NCBI RefSeq assembly: GCF_011386835.1
Contig: NC_088800.1
Location: 59,301,439-59,365,438, forward strand
Direction: 5' to 3'
Source of the DNA: Chrysemys picta bellii
Taxonomy: Eukaryota > Chordata > Testudines > Emydidae
DNA: 64,000 bases
Shown: positions 36,500 to 48,321 of the stretch, piece by piece
Layout: every line of letters begins with the position of its first letter
Position numbering within the stretch: the first letter of the stretch is position 1
Notes under the pieces: generated by a model
Seen by the model: only the letters and a program-made list of their open reading frames with translations
What the model was told of the DNA's origin: nothing
Database searches by the model: none
Position numbers and translations under genes: made by a program

Positions 36500-37315
36500 C
36501 CCTACACATATGATTGAAATCATCTCTATGCCACTGGTGTCAAAGGCTACAATGGATATATACCAATCTATTGGCCCCAACACCCCCATAGAAATGGTTC
36601 TGAGAGTCTCCAGTTGCATCTTGAGCCCATAAGCTTGAATAGCAGCTGCAGGGGAGCTGCCCAACAGCCCTGATCACTAGCCTCAATTTCAGCCTAGTCT
36701 TCTTCACTCCAGTGGCATGGAGCCTCCATTACTTGGTCTTTGAGCAGGTGGTGTGGATTTGACATGTAGAAATCAGTAGAAGCATTTGGGAGGTGGCACT
36801 GAGGGCAATGTTGTTGGGGCTGTGATTAGCAGTAGCGGGCATTGTGTGCTGTAGTGCTGGGGCTAGGAGTTAGTCTTAGGAAGTGCTGTGGGCCATGGCA
36901 TATAAAAAATTGGCACCTGCTCACTGACATTTCGTTTGCTCTGGGTGGCCACACTGTTTTGGTTAGTTAACCTTTCCTTTGTGAGCTTGCCTCTTAACTA
37001 AAACATTAGTTAAGGATCTGCCTTAGGGATCATAAATCATATAAGCACCAATGAATATTGTGAAGAATAATCTAAGCTGTGTCTAGAAATGTCCTGTACA
37101 TATACTGTAACAACTCAAACTGTGTCACATATACAACATTTCTTTACACCTATGGTGTTTTCTTCCACCATTTTTTAATTTGATATGAATAATAACTTTA
37201 ATGCAGGGCATTTTCTGGGGATTGGTGTATACACAAATGTGCCTGACACTATGCTATGCAAGAACATGTATATTTGTATCTCTGTATATAAACTGTACAT
37301 CACTTATTCACCAAG
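36500..37315. other. Unassigned sequence
   Basis: No gene or clear element is visible. Confidence 0.4.
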
Positions 37316-37317
37316 TA

Positions 37318-37445
37318 TTAGCCTCCCAATTTTATAAATAAGTTAAGAGAAAAGTTGTACAAAGTCACTTCAGGCAGAATGGGATGTAGAACTCCACTTG
37401 CCAGTAAGGCCGAACCAAGACTTATCCATTGAGCCACAATGCCTT
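37318..37445 (-). repeat. MIR SINE fragment, reverse orientation
   Basis: CCTCCCAATTTTATAAATAAG, ACAAAGTCACTTCAGGCAGAATGGGATG and CTTATCCATTGAGCCACAATGCC follow the complement of MIR in order, at low identity. Confidence 0.55.
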
Positions 37446-38156
37446 TCAGAATGGACATGCCAAATAACGTGTGCTTTGATTATTCTGTGTCTAGCCACAC
37501 TCTCTTCTCACAGCCAGGGACAGATCCAAGGGTTCCTGATCTTTAGCATTGTACTGCAGATAGTTGCATAATCCACTGGCAAAATGTGTGTCAGGTACCC
37601 CTCTAACAGTAGTGCACAGAAAGGAAAACATTTACTCCTGTAGCTCAAGTTGCAGAGAATTTAAATATCCAGCATTCAAACATGTTGGCAGTCCGGGTAC
37701 AGGGAGCTATGATTGAATATAGTATGATTTTTGTTTTCCAGAGGTGTTTTTTTTTAAATGGCTTGCTTAACTCACATACTGATGAAACATCATTTAAAAA
37801 AAATATATAGTTAAAAAAAATTATTGTATGACATGCAACAAAATGTGTTCCACATTGTACTCATTTGTCATGTGTTGCTGGTGTTATGCGTTGGAAAGCA
37901 TGAAGGCTAGAGTATGGATGTGGGCAAAAGGTATAAGGCTCTCTGCCTTCTCAGACATCTGAAGAAATCTTAGGGCCCTAAATGGGGGATAAGATAGAGC
38001 TAGAAAGGTAAAAGGGGTCCATTTGATTGAGGTGAGCAAGATAGAGGAAACAGGAGTGAGGCGGCATGGAAGTTAGGAGAGAGAGGAGGATAAGGACTGC
38101 TAAGGTTCCTCAATAAAGAGGACAAAGTAGTTTTGCCATCCTTAGTGCTGTAAGGG

Positions 38157-38363
38157 CAGGGCCGGCTACAGGGTTTTGGCCGCCCCAAACAGCCAAAAAA
38201 AAAAAAAAAAAAAAGCCGCGATCGTGATCTGCGGCGGCAATTTGGCGGGAGGTCCTTCGCTCCGAGCGGGAGTGAGGGACCGTCCGCCGAATTGCTGCCG
38301 AATAGTTGGACACGCTGTCCTTTTCCGGAGCGGCCGCCAGGCTGGTGCCTGGAGCCGGCCCTG
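38157..38363. mobile_element. hAT MITE with perfect 8-bp duplication
   Basis: CAGGGCCGGCT and AGCCGGCCCTG are perfect 11-bp inverted ends. TGTAAGGG flanks both sides (38149-38156 and 38364-38371). It contains an A20 run and GC-rich sequence that gives open frames on both strands without meaning. The family matches 8313-8438 at the ends. Confidence 0.93.
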
Positions 38364-38371
38364 TGTAAGGG

Positions 38372-40392
38372 GCAAGTCCAGAGCCCAATATTCAGCCCAA
38401 GTAGCTGGGTCTGGGGTTGGACAGATCCATGGGGCTGGAGACGGGGGGTTCTCCCACCTAGACTGTTAAGCTGCTGCAGGCACTGCTCCATAATTAATCC
38501 TGCAGTCCAACCGCTACAACCCGCCCCCAAAAGGGTGAGAAGACTTCAGCATCTGTGTAGCACCCATCTCTGTGCCAACCCATGCCCCATCCCTGTGTGC
38601 TGCAGGAAAGGGAAGTATCCAGGGAGCAAGGGTGGCATCTTGATCAGGGACCACCCACCCTGCAGGCCCCCAAACGCTCAGGGGAAGGGGGCCAATTCCA
38701 TTGCCAGGGAACCCTTCTGAAGCCACAGAAGAAGGAGGAGGATTTGCTGCTAAGTGTTAAAATAAAACCACCAAGAGACAAAGTTGGGGGTTGGGTATTT
38801 TGTGTGTGTCTGTGACAGAGAGAGAGAGAGCTTGCGGCTTGGGGAAAATTACCACCATTTGCCTCATTTTTGTTTCTTGGAGATTGTTCTCATGTGACTT
38901 TAAATTAAACTTCCCTTAGGCACAGAGAGAGTGGTGAACTATTTTTCTTTCTTGAAGTTTTCCTAGACTGTCTCAGCTTTAATTACCTCTGTAGGATTTA
39001 AAATAAGCCTTTTCAGATCTTCATCAGATCATGTTTACTACAGAAGGAAATGACAGAGGGATTTACAGGAATATATTCTTAAAACTCCTACTTTTGTTTA
39101 AAATATACTTTAAACATAATCAAGGAAAGATCCCGCAGCATCATGTCCCAACAAGACCTTTGGCCATTTTTAATAGTATTTCATTTCTTTTTAACTGAAT
39201 AACATCTGTCAAATTTCTCTATCTCAGCACTATTCAGTTTTCGTTGGGAATATTATTGCATTGAAATGAGACAGAGAGAAATAAGGTATTGGATGGGCAG
39301 CAGAGCAAAAAGAATTTCTGAGCAGTTTGCATAAATGTTTTTCCAACCATAATACAGCTTCAGAACTTGAGCAAAAGAGCTAAACTGTCAGATTGCAAAT
39401 TCTATTCATTGTTGCTTGAAACACCATGTGTGCCAGGACTGGTATGAGGTTTATTTTGTGTTTACTTGCAGATAAATTCTTAAAAAAAATGTAGCTCACA
39501 TACTTACAATAATGTCATTCCAAAATATGGAATCTGGAGCGGGGGGAGGAAATATTAGACACAGATGGATAGATATGTAGGTCACAATGAGTTCATATAC
39601 TATTTAAGTACCTTGATCCCAACCGAAGAGTCACTGTCATAAATTGTAGATAACATTATAAGCCGCTGAAGACACCCTGTCAGTAAGACAGGCTTGCAAT
39701 ATGGAAGGGAGTGTGTGACACAAAATGAGTAGTGTAGTCTCAGTAATTTCCTGTTATTGACCAGAGTAGTGCTGGCAGGTTTGTTATAAGCAGAGTCAAA
39801 TTGCAGTAGGTCTTGGAATAAGGATAATCATGTAATACTTGGAAGAAAACACATTGTGAATCATTTTACAGCTGAGAAGTGTCCCATCTATAGCAATGAG
39901 CCCTTTTGTATAAAGTGCTATTCTGCTGACTGAACTGTAGTGGCAGTTTCATATACACTGCTGAAGTTCTAAACCACGCATAGTGAAAGTATCTTGTTTT
40001 TTAAATGGTTTTGTTTTATATATATTTTTAACTGTGCTCAGTTCAGGCACATCATAACTCATCAGCCACCTACTGTGCAGTTGGAGATAAGTTTTCCTAT
40101 TTTTGCTTTTTTGTATAAATCTGAAAAGTCTATAAAGGGAATTGCTTCCCAACATTGTATTCTCCAGATGGCTAAGTGGATTTAAAGGTGCATGTGTTTG
40201 TGAATCAGATGGCAATATTAATACTATTGTTGGATTCAAACCAGTGATCTTTTTGTATTTGATTGAGTGGCTGGCTGGCTGTTTGCTCTGGATTCCAGAC
40301 AATCAGGAAGTGGGGTTAAAAAACAGATCAGCTTTTCACAGATTCACTTATACGTAATCGGAGCACATTTACTGGATAAAGAAAACAGTAGA
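38372..40392. other. Unassigned sequence
   Basis: About 2 kb with no supported gene or element. A (GA)n run lies near 38817-38830. Confidence 0.4.
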
Positions 40393-40400
40393 CTCTAAAG

Positions 40401-40778
40401 CGGGGTGGGCAAACTACGGTCCGTGTCTGTCCCGTCAGACCTTTTAATCCGTCCCTGAAGCTCCATTGCCCTGCTTTGGTTGGCGAGCGGGGTCGGGGAC
40501 TTGCTCCACTCCACCCACCCGGTGCTCCTGCGTGTTCAGGACCTGCATGACAGGCATGAGGGCACACATATTACTCCGGCTACACAACCCACACACGCCT
40601 CACACACCATCAGATCCCGGAACATGCAAGCCCACGTGCCTGCTACTTGTTGGCTTAGGTGACTCTGATGTTTTACTAGTGTTAATTTTCCATTGTTAAT
40701 TTCGTGAGCATTCATGGCCCACTATACAATTTCCATACCCAGATGTGGCCCTCAGGCCAAAAAGTTTGCCTACCCCTG
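40401..40778. mobile_element. hAT element, 378 bp, perfect 8-bp duplication
   Basis: CGGGGTGGGCAAACTACGG and CCAAAAAGTTTGCCTACCCCTG form inverted ends of the CAGGGGTGGGCAAACT type. CTCTAAAG flanks both sides exactly (40393-40400 and 40779-40786). It has no transposase, so it is non-autonomous. Confidence 0.93.
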
Positions 40779-40786
40779 CTCTAAAG

Positions 40787-41285
40787 GGCTAACTTTTTCA
40801 GGCACCTAACAGTAAATTGCACATGCAGATGATTCTTTTGCATTCTAGTGCACATTAGCATGTGAAGTTACTCAGTTTTTGCATGCACCCATGAATATTT
40901 TTCAGTTGCAATTACTTGTTTGCATATAGGTATTTTGGGCATGCAATTTTGATGCCAAACAGAGACCAGACAGATTAGAACTGTTTAGAGAAGAGGAAAA
41001 TAATAGGGGCGCTGGAAGAGAGATTCAAAATAATGAGTGTTATAAAGATTAATTCTGCACTTTTTACCCTTTTTCATAGTATAAGAGGCAGGAGTTATTC
41101 ACCAAATGGAAAGGCAGTACATTTAAAACTGATGAAAGGGATTATTACAAAATGCATAATGAACCTGTACAAGTTGCTGTCACAAGACTGAGGTCAAGAA
41201 ATTAGTAAGATTCACAAAACACTTTCACATTCATGTGAATTCATAAAAGGTGACACATTAAGACATTTTTTTTGAGAGACATGCA
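40787..41285. other. Unassigned sequence
   Basis: No gene or clear element is visible. Confidence 0.4.
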
Positions 41286-41289
41286 ACCT

Positions 41290-41435
41290 AATTGGAGTTA
41301 GAAAGAAATCTCCTCTATTGGCAGGCAATTTCATAATTACCCACAATGGGGTATCTTGCACCTTTGTCTGAAGCATCTGCTGCTGAATACTGTCACAGGC
41401 AGGGTAGTGTCTGATCTGGTCTGGTATTACTTAAA
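41290..41435 (+). repeat. CR1 LINE 3' tail fragment (old)
   Basis: GGCAATTTCATAATTACCCACAATGGGGTATCTTGCACC, GTCTGAAGCATCTGCTGCTG and CTGATCTGGTCTGGTATTAC follow the CR1 tail order with many substitutions. Confidence 0.55.
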
Positions 41436-42205
41436 TTTCTAAGTTTTGTTGTTTTAAATCTGAGCACAGAACCTCAGTATAGTAAACAGGCTCCGCCTCT
41501 TCATCTCATGATCAGCTGGAGTTTGTATAAGCAATCCCTACATCAAATGTATGAGCCTTTTGACTCTTAAAAGATCACTAGAACATAAAAAATTGTTGCC
41601 AACTCAGTTCTGACCAATATTGCTCCCTTCTGCCACACACCCTACTTTGTTCAAGTGAGCACATCTCACTGCACATTCTGATTAGAAAACCTGCCTACAG
41701 AGCTAATAGGATTCTGTGATTCTCTACATGAGATACCGCATACTTTGATCACCTGCATTATTTTTTCATGCCTGACAAAATGTAGGCATATCCATCATTA
41801 TTTGTATAAAGTCTGCATGAAAGCTTGGGGAACAAGACTACATTGTATTCCCCCCCCCCTGCATTTCTTGTTACTTAAAGGGCCATCATCACATGAAAAT
41901 CACATTTTTGACAGAAAAATTTTGCATCTATCATTGTTACAAATAAGATTACTAAAACTGAAAGAAGCCAGTTGGGAGGGGGAGGATTTTTTTCTCAATT
42001 TTTTTCAATTTGTTCATTTTATGCATTTGACAGCATTTTGTGAATAGGCAGTTTGACAATTTTCCTACATAGTCAGTTAGCAAGGGAGAAGCTGTCTAGC
42101 AAGAAAACCCTTTAGGAACATCAAGAGGGGAAAAGAAAAAAAGCCTTATGTTTGGTTGGTTTTTAAAGGAATTTCAGGACAGCACCACATTTTCAAAAGG
42201 GCTCA
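41436..42205. other. Unassigned sequence
   Basis: No gene is supported. A C-run lies near 41851-41859. Confidence 0.4.
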
Positions 42206-42213
42206 TTTTCCAT

Positions 42214-42389
42214 AGGTGCAGGATAGCTCAGGGGTTTGAGCATTGGCTTGCTAAACCTAGAGTTGTGAGTTCAATCCTTGAGCGGGCCCCTTAGGAATCT
42301 GGGGCAAAATCAGTACTTGGTCCTGCTAGTGAAGGCAGGGAGCTGGACTTGATGACCTTTTGAGGTCCCTTCTAATCCTGATCTTCTAT
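42214..42389 (+). repeat. Turtle tRNA-derived SINE (Cry I type)
   Basis: The head has polymerase III promoter boxes: GATAGCTCAGGGGTTTGAGC (A box side) and GTTGTGAGTTCAATCC (B box). The tail GACTTGATGACCTTTTGAGGTCCCTTCTAATCCTG is CR1-like, as known for turtle SINEs mobilised by a CR1-type LINE. A perfect 8-bp duplication TTTTCCAT flanks it (42206-42213 and 42390-42397). This is the best single marker that the host is a cryptodiran turtle. Confidence 0.88.
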
Positions 42390-42577
42390 TTTTCCATTTG
42401 GCATCAAAATAAGTAGCTTGGTCCTTTTGAAAATCTGACCGCGATTGTCATGGGCGTTACGAGGGTGCAGAACACTTCAGAGTTCTACCTCTTAATGTAT
42501 TAAAGGGAGGGTACCCAAAAATGGAATTGTTTGAAATTTGTCCACTTCAAGAAATTAAAATTGAGCATGTCCCTTGA

Positions 42578-42805
42578 TATGGTTCTCAAACTGGGAGCTG
42601 GGACCCCTCAGGGGGTCACCAGGGTATTACATGGGAGGTCACGAGCTGTCAATCTCCACCCAAACCTTACTTTGCCTCCAGCATTTATAATGGTGTTAAA
42701 TATATAAAAAAGTTTTTTTAAAATGTGGGGGGGGGGGGGGGGGTGTCGCACTCAGAGGCTTCCTATGAGAAAGGGGTCACCAGTACAAAAGTTTGAGAAC
42801 TACTG
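42578..42805. mobile_element. hAT MITE, empty form of the 4255-5479 element
   Basis: TATGGTTCTCAAACTGGGAG and CAAAAGTTTGAGAACTACTG are inverted ends. The complement follows the 4255-5479 element on both sides of its nested LTR, and is uninterrupted where that LTR sits. A run of 17 G (42727-42743) corresponds to the C run there. No clean duplication was found. Confidence 0.85.
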
Positions 42806-42849
42806 TGTTAGGCAGTTATCTATGGTAGCATGTTGGAGGAACGATGCTG

Positions 42850-43055
42850 TGATACAGTGCTTGCCCAGGACATGGGAGACCCTGGGTTCAATGTCTTGCT
42901 CTGCAGTTTATTTGGTATGAGACCTTGGGCAAATTGCTTAGTTTTTCAGTGCCCCATCTATAAAATGGGGACAATAGCTCTACCTTACTTCAAATGGGTA
43001 TTGTGAAGATAATACATTAAAGCTTGTGAAGGTGTTCATATGAGATGGTAACGGC
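42850..43055 (+). repeat. MIR SINE
   Basis: It shows CATGGGAGACCCTGGGTTCAATG (B box), TGAGACCTTGGGCAAATTGCTTAG (core), ATCTATAAAATGGGGACAATAG and GGTATTGTGAAGATAATACATTAAAG. This is the full MIR order and the best-preserved copy here. Confidence 0.88.
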
Positions 43056-43069
43056 CCTCCTTGTACCTT

Positions 43070-43340
43070 AGGGCTTGTCTTGCACAGAGAAGTTGTACTG
43101 CTTTAGCTACATCAGTATCATTAAGGCATACAATCCCCTAGTGTGGATGCAGTTATTCCAACATAAAGGTGCTTATACTGGTATAGTTTATTGCTGTATG
43201 GGAAGTGGAATAAACTATTCTAGTATAAGGCATCTGTATACTACTATAACTGTGTCCATTCTAGGGGTTGTACTGGTATAACTATATTTCATAGAACAAT
43301 AGTTATACCAGTACAAAAACTGTATGTAGACCAGTCCTCA
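43070..43340. mobile_element. MITE related to 13081-13470
   Basis: AGGGCTTGTCTTGCACAGAG at the left and TGTATGTAGACCAGTCCT at the right are inverted ends. The interior shares TAGTGTGGATGCAGTTATTCCA, CTGGTATAG and GTTATACCAGTACA with the 13.1-kb element. Confidence 0.65.
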
Positions 43341-43344
43341 GATA

Positions 43345-44875
43345 GACAGCATTATATTAGTTATTACATACACAAAAGTTGGCCTGTGGGACAAGACATT
43401 GGATGCTTGGTTGCTAAGTAGGGGGGGAAAAAGACACTTTTAAGATTCCTGATAACTATAGTGGTGCTACAGCTTTAAAAAATCTTGAGTCTCATTTTGT
43501 TGCCTTCTGCACTAAGCACTTTCCATTCTCCTCAGCTTTCTCATGTCTATTATGATATGTCTAGCCTTGTGATTCATCTGCTGTATTATCTTTTTAAGAA
43601 AGCAAAAGAGATTAGAGACTACAGGAAAGCAAAGTGTTCAAAATGAAAGAATTAAATGAAACTTTAAATTGTATGAATATGGTTCCTATTTTGTCTCTGC
43701 AACACCAAAAGTACTTCCTGAAAAATCAGGAGAGCTGTGTTTTGCATATAAAATATAAAGCTTAATATCGTCTCATCATCTTCCCACTATAGGGTTAGAG
43801 TTTCTCAACCATTTGGTCATTTAGCGAAAATAAAATCAGAAATAAACTTAAATGTGTCATAAATCAAGAACAGCCCTTTAGGATTAGCTAATGACTTGTG
43901 TTTTATTTTTTCATGATCATACTGTCTAAAGAGCAACTATTTATTTGTAAGCAACGCCATGAGTGAATAGGACAACATTGTAGCATGGATTGGTGTCTTT
44001 TATTTAATTCACCAGTGATTTTTTTAATATTAATTTTTTAACCTTTTTCAGTAGCTGTTTATTAAAGGTATTTTTTTTTCAATAGCAAACTTTTGGAAAT
44101 GAGGTATTTGTAACAATTACATTTTTGAAAAATATAAATTCTGTCTCTGATACTGCAAAAAGCTCTGCAGTGACTCGGGTTCATCTTCATGGACCTCGGT
44201 GAAAGATTGGTACCTAAATTAAAAACGGTTCACCAGGTAAAAGTCCCAAATTGTACACAATATTGTGTGTCAAGAGGCATCTGATAATTGGTGTCTCTGT
44301 AGGTAGGTTTATTCCATTGCAGTACACATATGTACGTCTGCTATCATTTACATAGATAATATGCATACCCAGGCATAAAATAATTGGAAGACTTGCTAGG
44401 AGGGATCTTAAATCTGTCAGTAATTTATGCAAGCTAGCCTCAACCTCTGTCTCTTGTGTAATCAGGCCAAGGTGCACCATCTGTAGCTGTGCCTTTGAAA
44501 CTGATATGGCTTAAATGGAGGCAAGTACTGAATAGCAGGCTGGTATTTTAAAGGTGGCAAAAAATAGATGTTTTCAATACAAAGATGTTTGTTTAAATAT
44601 TCTGGGCTTCCTTTAAAGTTCATTCTATCAAAATCCAACAACTGTCAAAAATAGGTTATCTGAAAGTGATATTCTTTCTCATTAGAAATCAGAAGGTTTT
44701 TTTTTTTAAAAAAATCTTGTTTTTCTTTCATTATTTTACTTTTTCTTACTTGATAACTTTCTAAGGCAGTTCCAGAAAGGAGTGAGTAATTGTTTTATTA
44801 CTATGAAAACCCACTGCATAATAAATACCTGTTTATTACTACTACAAAAGGAAACATTACCTATAGCGTATGAAG
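43345..44875. other. Unassigned AT-rich sequence
   Basis: No gene or clear element is visible. Confidence 0.45.
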
Positions 44876-45295
44876 CCCAGAACTCTTGAATTCTAATTCT
44901 AGTATTGCTGCTGACTCTGGCTTTGTGCTACAAATGCTTTGCAGGTATGGCTATATCAGCAGAGCCAGGTTTTGGCAGCGTAACTATGTATGGTAGGGGG
45001 TGTGGCTTTTTCACACCTCGCACCAACAAAACTATGTTGACAAAACTCTGTAGTGTCATCCCTGGTCAAATCACTTAGGCCCCAAATTAGCAAATTAGTT
45101 AAGCACTAATTTTTATGAGATTTCAACATGTGCTTCAATTTAACACTTTGCTGAATGCTGAATTAAGCACTTTGCTGAAAGGGGGCCTCTGTTAATTTCA
45201 CTATCTGTAAAATACGCACTTATTCACTTACCTCGTGGGGGGTACTGTGAGGATTAATTAATGTTTGTGTAACACTTGGAAAATGTTGTTGGAGA
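44876..45295 (+). repeat. MIR SINE split by a small MITE
   Basis: The left part reads AACTCTTGAATTCTAATTCTAGTATTGCTGCTGACTCTGGC, and the right part GGTCAAATCACTTAGGCC, CACTATCTGTAAAATACGC and TACTGTGAGGATTAATTAATG. A MITE-like stretch (about 44945-45058, ending AACAAAACTATGTTGACAAAACTCTGTAGTGT) lies between them. Confidence 0.65.
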
Positions 45296-45395
45296 TTTTT
45301 GTTCTTTGTGAAGGTTTACTTAAGTGTAAGTGTTACTAATATATATATTTTAAGGTTCTTAAGTTGAAATGATCATTTGGAGTTAATTGTTTGTT

Positions 45396-46260
45396 CTAAT
45401 TCCACAAAGTTTGATTTAGTAAATTCACTTTTTGTCCATCAGTTTGAAAATGCAAATATTGAGCTAGTTCTTCTAGCATTTGCAGTGCTTGCTGAGACAC
45501 ACAATGAAGGGCCCTAAGGCCACCATGAAATCTAGTCAGTTGACACTTGTCAACAACATGCACCATTGACTGGCAGAGGCCACAGTGACAAAGTGGGTCA
45601 TCACACAGACCCCATGTGTAGAGTTGGCTACGCATATTCCTTGGCCAGTTTGGAACCTTCTGCAGAGTCCAAAGGTGATGTGGCAGGTCAAATCCAGGCA
45701 ATCGAATAGTCAGAACGGTGACAAGGTCTTTAGCCGACCATTCATCATGCCATAGGGTTGCTGCTGACAGATTCCGATGTGGCAGTTGAGGCATCCATTG
45801 GGGTCTCAAAGTAAGACATACCGGGGTCTGACTGAAAATGGCTACATACAATGGGAGATCTGGATTGGCACATGGTTTTTCAATCACTCTGGCTGTAGAC
45901 TCCGTGAAGTATGTGCAGAGGGGCTATGTTGCTAGGTTAGAAGTGGGTGCAGGGTGCATGTGATGATACACATGGTCGAGTTCAATTCGAAGTTAACCAA
46001 TTTAGTTTGAGGTGAGTAATGCCACACAGGGGCACAGTATTCCACTGAGGACAGCACAGCACCAGCGCCAATGAGTGCAGTGTCTGTGCATCTGCATCCC
46101 ACATCAAACTGGCTAATTTTCTCATTAGATTATTCCTGGTCCTGACTTTGGCAGCAGTATTTTTTAGATGGTCATGGAAAGTCAAAGAGCAGTGCAGTGT
46201 GACACCAAGGTAGAGCGGTTTTGCCTTGTGTTTCAGTCGTTATCCATTGAGAGAGACTTC
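45396..46260 (-). pseudogene. Non-LTR retrotransposon (jockey-like) RT C-terminal remnant
   Basis: On the minus strand, from 46260 downward, a frame reads LYLGVTLHCSLTFHDHL, then AAKVRTRNNLMRKLASLMWDAD. This is the thumb region that follows the RT palm in a jockey-like family often annotated as 'RNA-directed DNA polymerase from mobile element jockey'. After stops and a frameshift near 45890-45980, the frame at 45887-45396 ends with RPPGFDLP-like text and a Cys/His cluster (CDDPLCHCGLCQSMVHVVDKC), a putative zinc knuckle at the C terminus. The catalytic part is absent. It is a dead 5'-truncated LINE. The exact clade (jockey, CR1 relative or other) is uncertain. Confidence 0.7.
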
Positions 46261-46514
46261 TAACTCAGGTTTAGCACTTGCATTGTGGAGGCAGAAGATG
46301 CTCAAAACTGATTCTCTATTATTGCCTTGCAATTTGTTTAGTCGTTTTATACCAGTACAACATGGGTGCAAAATGCTATCTAATCAGAACAGAATGTTAC
46401 ACCCCTTATATCATCATTTTACAAAGGTGGGAAGCCTGTGAAAAAGTAGATCCAATAACTTGGATATAGGAGAGTGGGATCGGGCAGGAGTTTGCTGATG
46501 AGATGAAGAGTCTC

Positions 46515-47052
46515 TGTGGGCTTGTCTACACTAGATTTTTTTTTAACTCAAGTTAATTGATTGCCACATTTGTAATAGCTAGTCTGGACAGACCCTAAAC
46601 ATTTGTTTCAGGATGTTTTGCTTACCCTATAGCTGAGCCTTGGGTAAATTTCAAACTTCGCTACTCTGGAGCAGCTGTTTGGGGAGTGGCTTGACATAGA
46701 GATTACTCATGTGTTATTACCTTGAGTTAATTGGCAATCAATTAACCTGTGGGAAAAACTACTGCAGACACAAAACAATAGTCACTGATAGAAATTCAGC
46801 TCTTTTCTACTAAAAAGGCTTTGCTGGCATAGCCCCTTAGTGGAGGGCACAGCATAAGTGGTGAGAACATGGAGTTCTGCAGGCACTGATAAACCACCTT
46901 CTGAATGAAGCACTTTTCTGTCAGCATAGCTGCATCTACACCAGGGATTTTGTGAGCTTTGCTAAATCAGCCTGGAGGTGTGATTTTCTTTTTGCACACC
47001 CCCAGCCAACATAGCTGTGCCAACAAAACTTTATAGTGTAGACTAAGCCTTA
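46515..47052. mobile_element. MITE pair with GGCTTGTCTACACT ends
   Basis: The left end is GGGCTTGTCTACACTAG and the right end AGTGTAGACTAAGCC. A further internal boundary near 46590-46800 suggests two nested or adjacent copies of the turtle MITE class, with interior phrases CATAGCTGCATCTACACC and AACATAGCTGTGCCAAC. Confidence 0.6.
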
Positions 47053-47349
47053 GTCAATGTTAATAGTGGTAATCATTTGAAAGCTTTTTGGTGACCAACA
47101 TGACATGGATTGATGGTTCCAGTCCATATTATAATGGTGGATGTATATCCATATTAAATAATGATAATAATAAAACCTTCTCAGTAGACAGGCAAAAGAG
47201 TAAGTGGCTTACAGAGGATAAACTACCCTCCCTCTCCTCCTCACCCCTCCACCCTCCCTACAGCCTCTAGAGGTAAGCTACCCAAGTCAGGCATGAGGAA
47301 CAGTAATTGGTTAGAATAGTCAGACATCCATTGGAAATTTCAAAACTGG

Positions 47350-47710
47350 TATACACAAAATGTTAGGGGTGGTCAAAAATTCTCTCAACTTTTTTTTTTT
47401 TTTTACAGAAAATTGAGTGAGTACATGAATATTGTAATGAAAATGTTCTGCTTTCCTTGGAAATTTGGAGGGTGGGGGGAGGTTGTTTTTTGTTGGAAAA
47501 CTGAAAACTCAAAAACCATTTGTCCCACTAAAATCAAATGAAACTTTTAATTTTCAGCAACCAAAAACTGGGGGGCAATTCAATGTAAACAATATTTAAA
47601 ATAACACAAGTGTATAAAGGTGCAATATAGGGTTGAAAATTTAGTAAGTAAAGATTTCAGGGTAAAATTTCTATAGGGTTCTTATAAATGTGAATAATTT
47701 TTTTTAGAAA
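47350..47710. repeat. AT-rich 'gtcaaaaatt' repeat copy
   Basis: TAGGGGTGGTCAAAAATTCTCTC followed by A/T-rich text (GGAAAACTGAAAACTC, AATTTTCAGCAACCAAAAACTG) resembles 25265-25720 and the other-end fragment at 51600-51681 (GGTCAAAAATTCATGACCAGCTCTAA). Confidence 0.5.
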
Positions 47711-48120
47711 AAATGCAAATTTTGCAGTCCTACATATGAAGAACTCCTGTTGATATCAAAAGGAATCCAGTGACTTCAAGAGAGCACCATGCAAATCTGA
47801 GATGGGAATTTTATCCCTAATTTACAGCTTATCCCATTCAAGGCAAGATCAAAGTTACTAGGTTCTGTGAACATTTCAGTGTATCATGTTGTTAATTGGT
47901 TCAGTGAATGGGACACATTTTTAATATAAACCAAGAAGACTGGAATATCAAATCCTTCTTGGAAAAATCTAAAATAATCCTAACTTACTGAACTCACTGC
48001 GTGGAATCCTGGTCTCACTGAAATCAATGGCAAAACTTCTGTTAGCTGCAATGGGTCAAGGATTTTATCGACGTACTTTTAAACTTACAACATACTAAAT
48101 GGACCCAGGTTCTGCTTATA

Positions 48121-48321
48121 CAGACGCTCCCTAACTTACGCAAGCATTCCATTCTGGAAAACCTTGCGTAACTCGAATTTTGCGTAAGTCTGAAACTTAT
48201 ACCCGACCATTACATGCAAAAAAACCCAAAACCAAACAAAACACCTATATCTAGCTTGCAGAACTTTTTCCATAAGTGCGGATTTGTGTAAGTCAGGTTT
48301 GCGTAACCCGGGGGGCGCCTG
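48121..48321. mobile_element. Tigger/pogo-like MITE, TA duplication
   Basis: CAGACGCTCCCTAACTTACGCAAG and the complement of TTGCGTAACCCGGGGGGCGCCTG are about 24-bp inverted ends starting CAG(G/A)CGC. TA flanks both sides (48119-48120, 48322-48323). The interior repeats TTGCGTAA(C/G)TC. Tc1/mariner-class Tigger elements have this end and TA target. Confidence 0.85.

Noticed and set aside
38000..38530. 176-codon minus-strand frame and overlapping + frames
   Set aside because: They span an hAT MITE and its flanks with a poly-Phe/poly-Lys run from A20; multiple frames are open on both strands.
42222..42300. Functional tRNA gene
   Set aside because: A and B boxes are present, but the rest does not fold as a cloverleaf and continues into a CR1-like SINE tail with a target duplication.
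45396..45887. Possible host zinc-finger protein because of the Cys/His cluster
   Set aside because: Upstream RT thumb motifs on the same strand show it is the C-terminal knuckle of a LINE.
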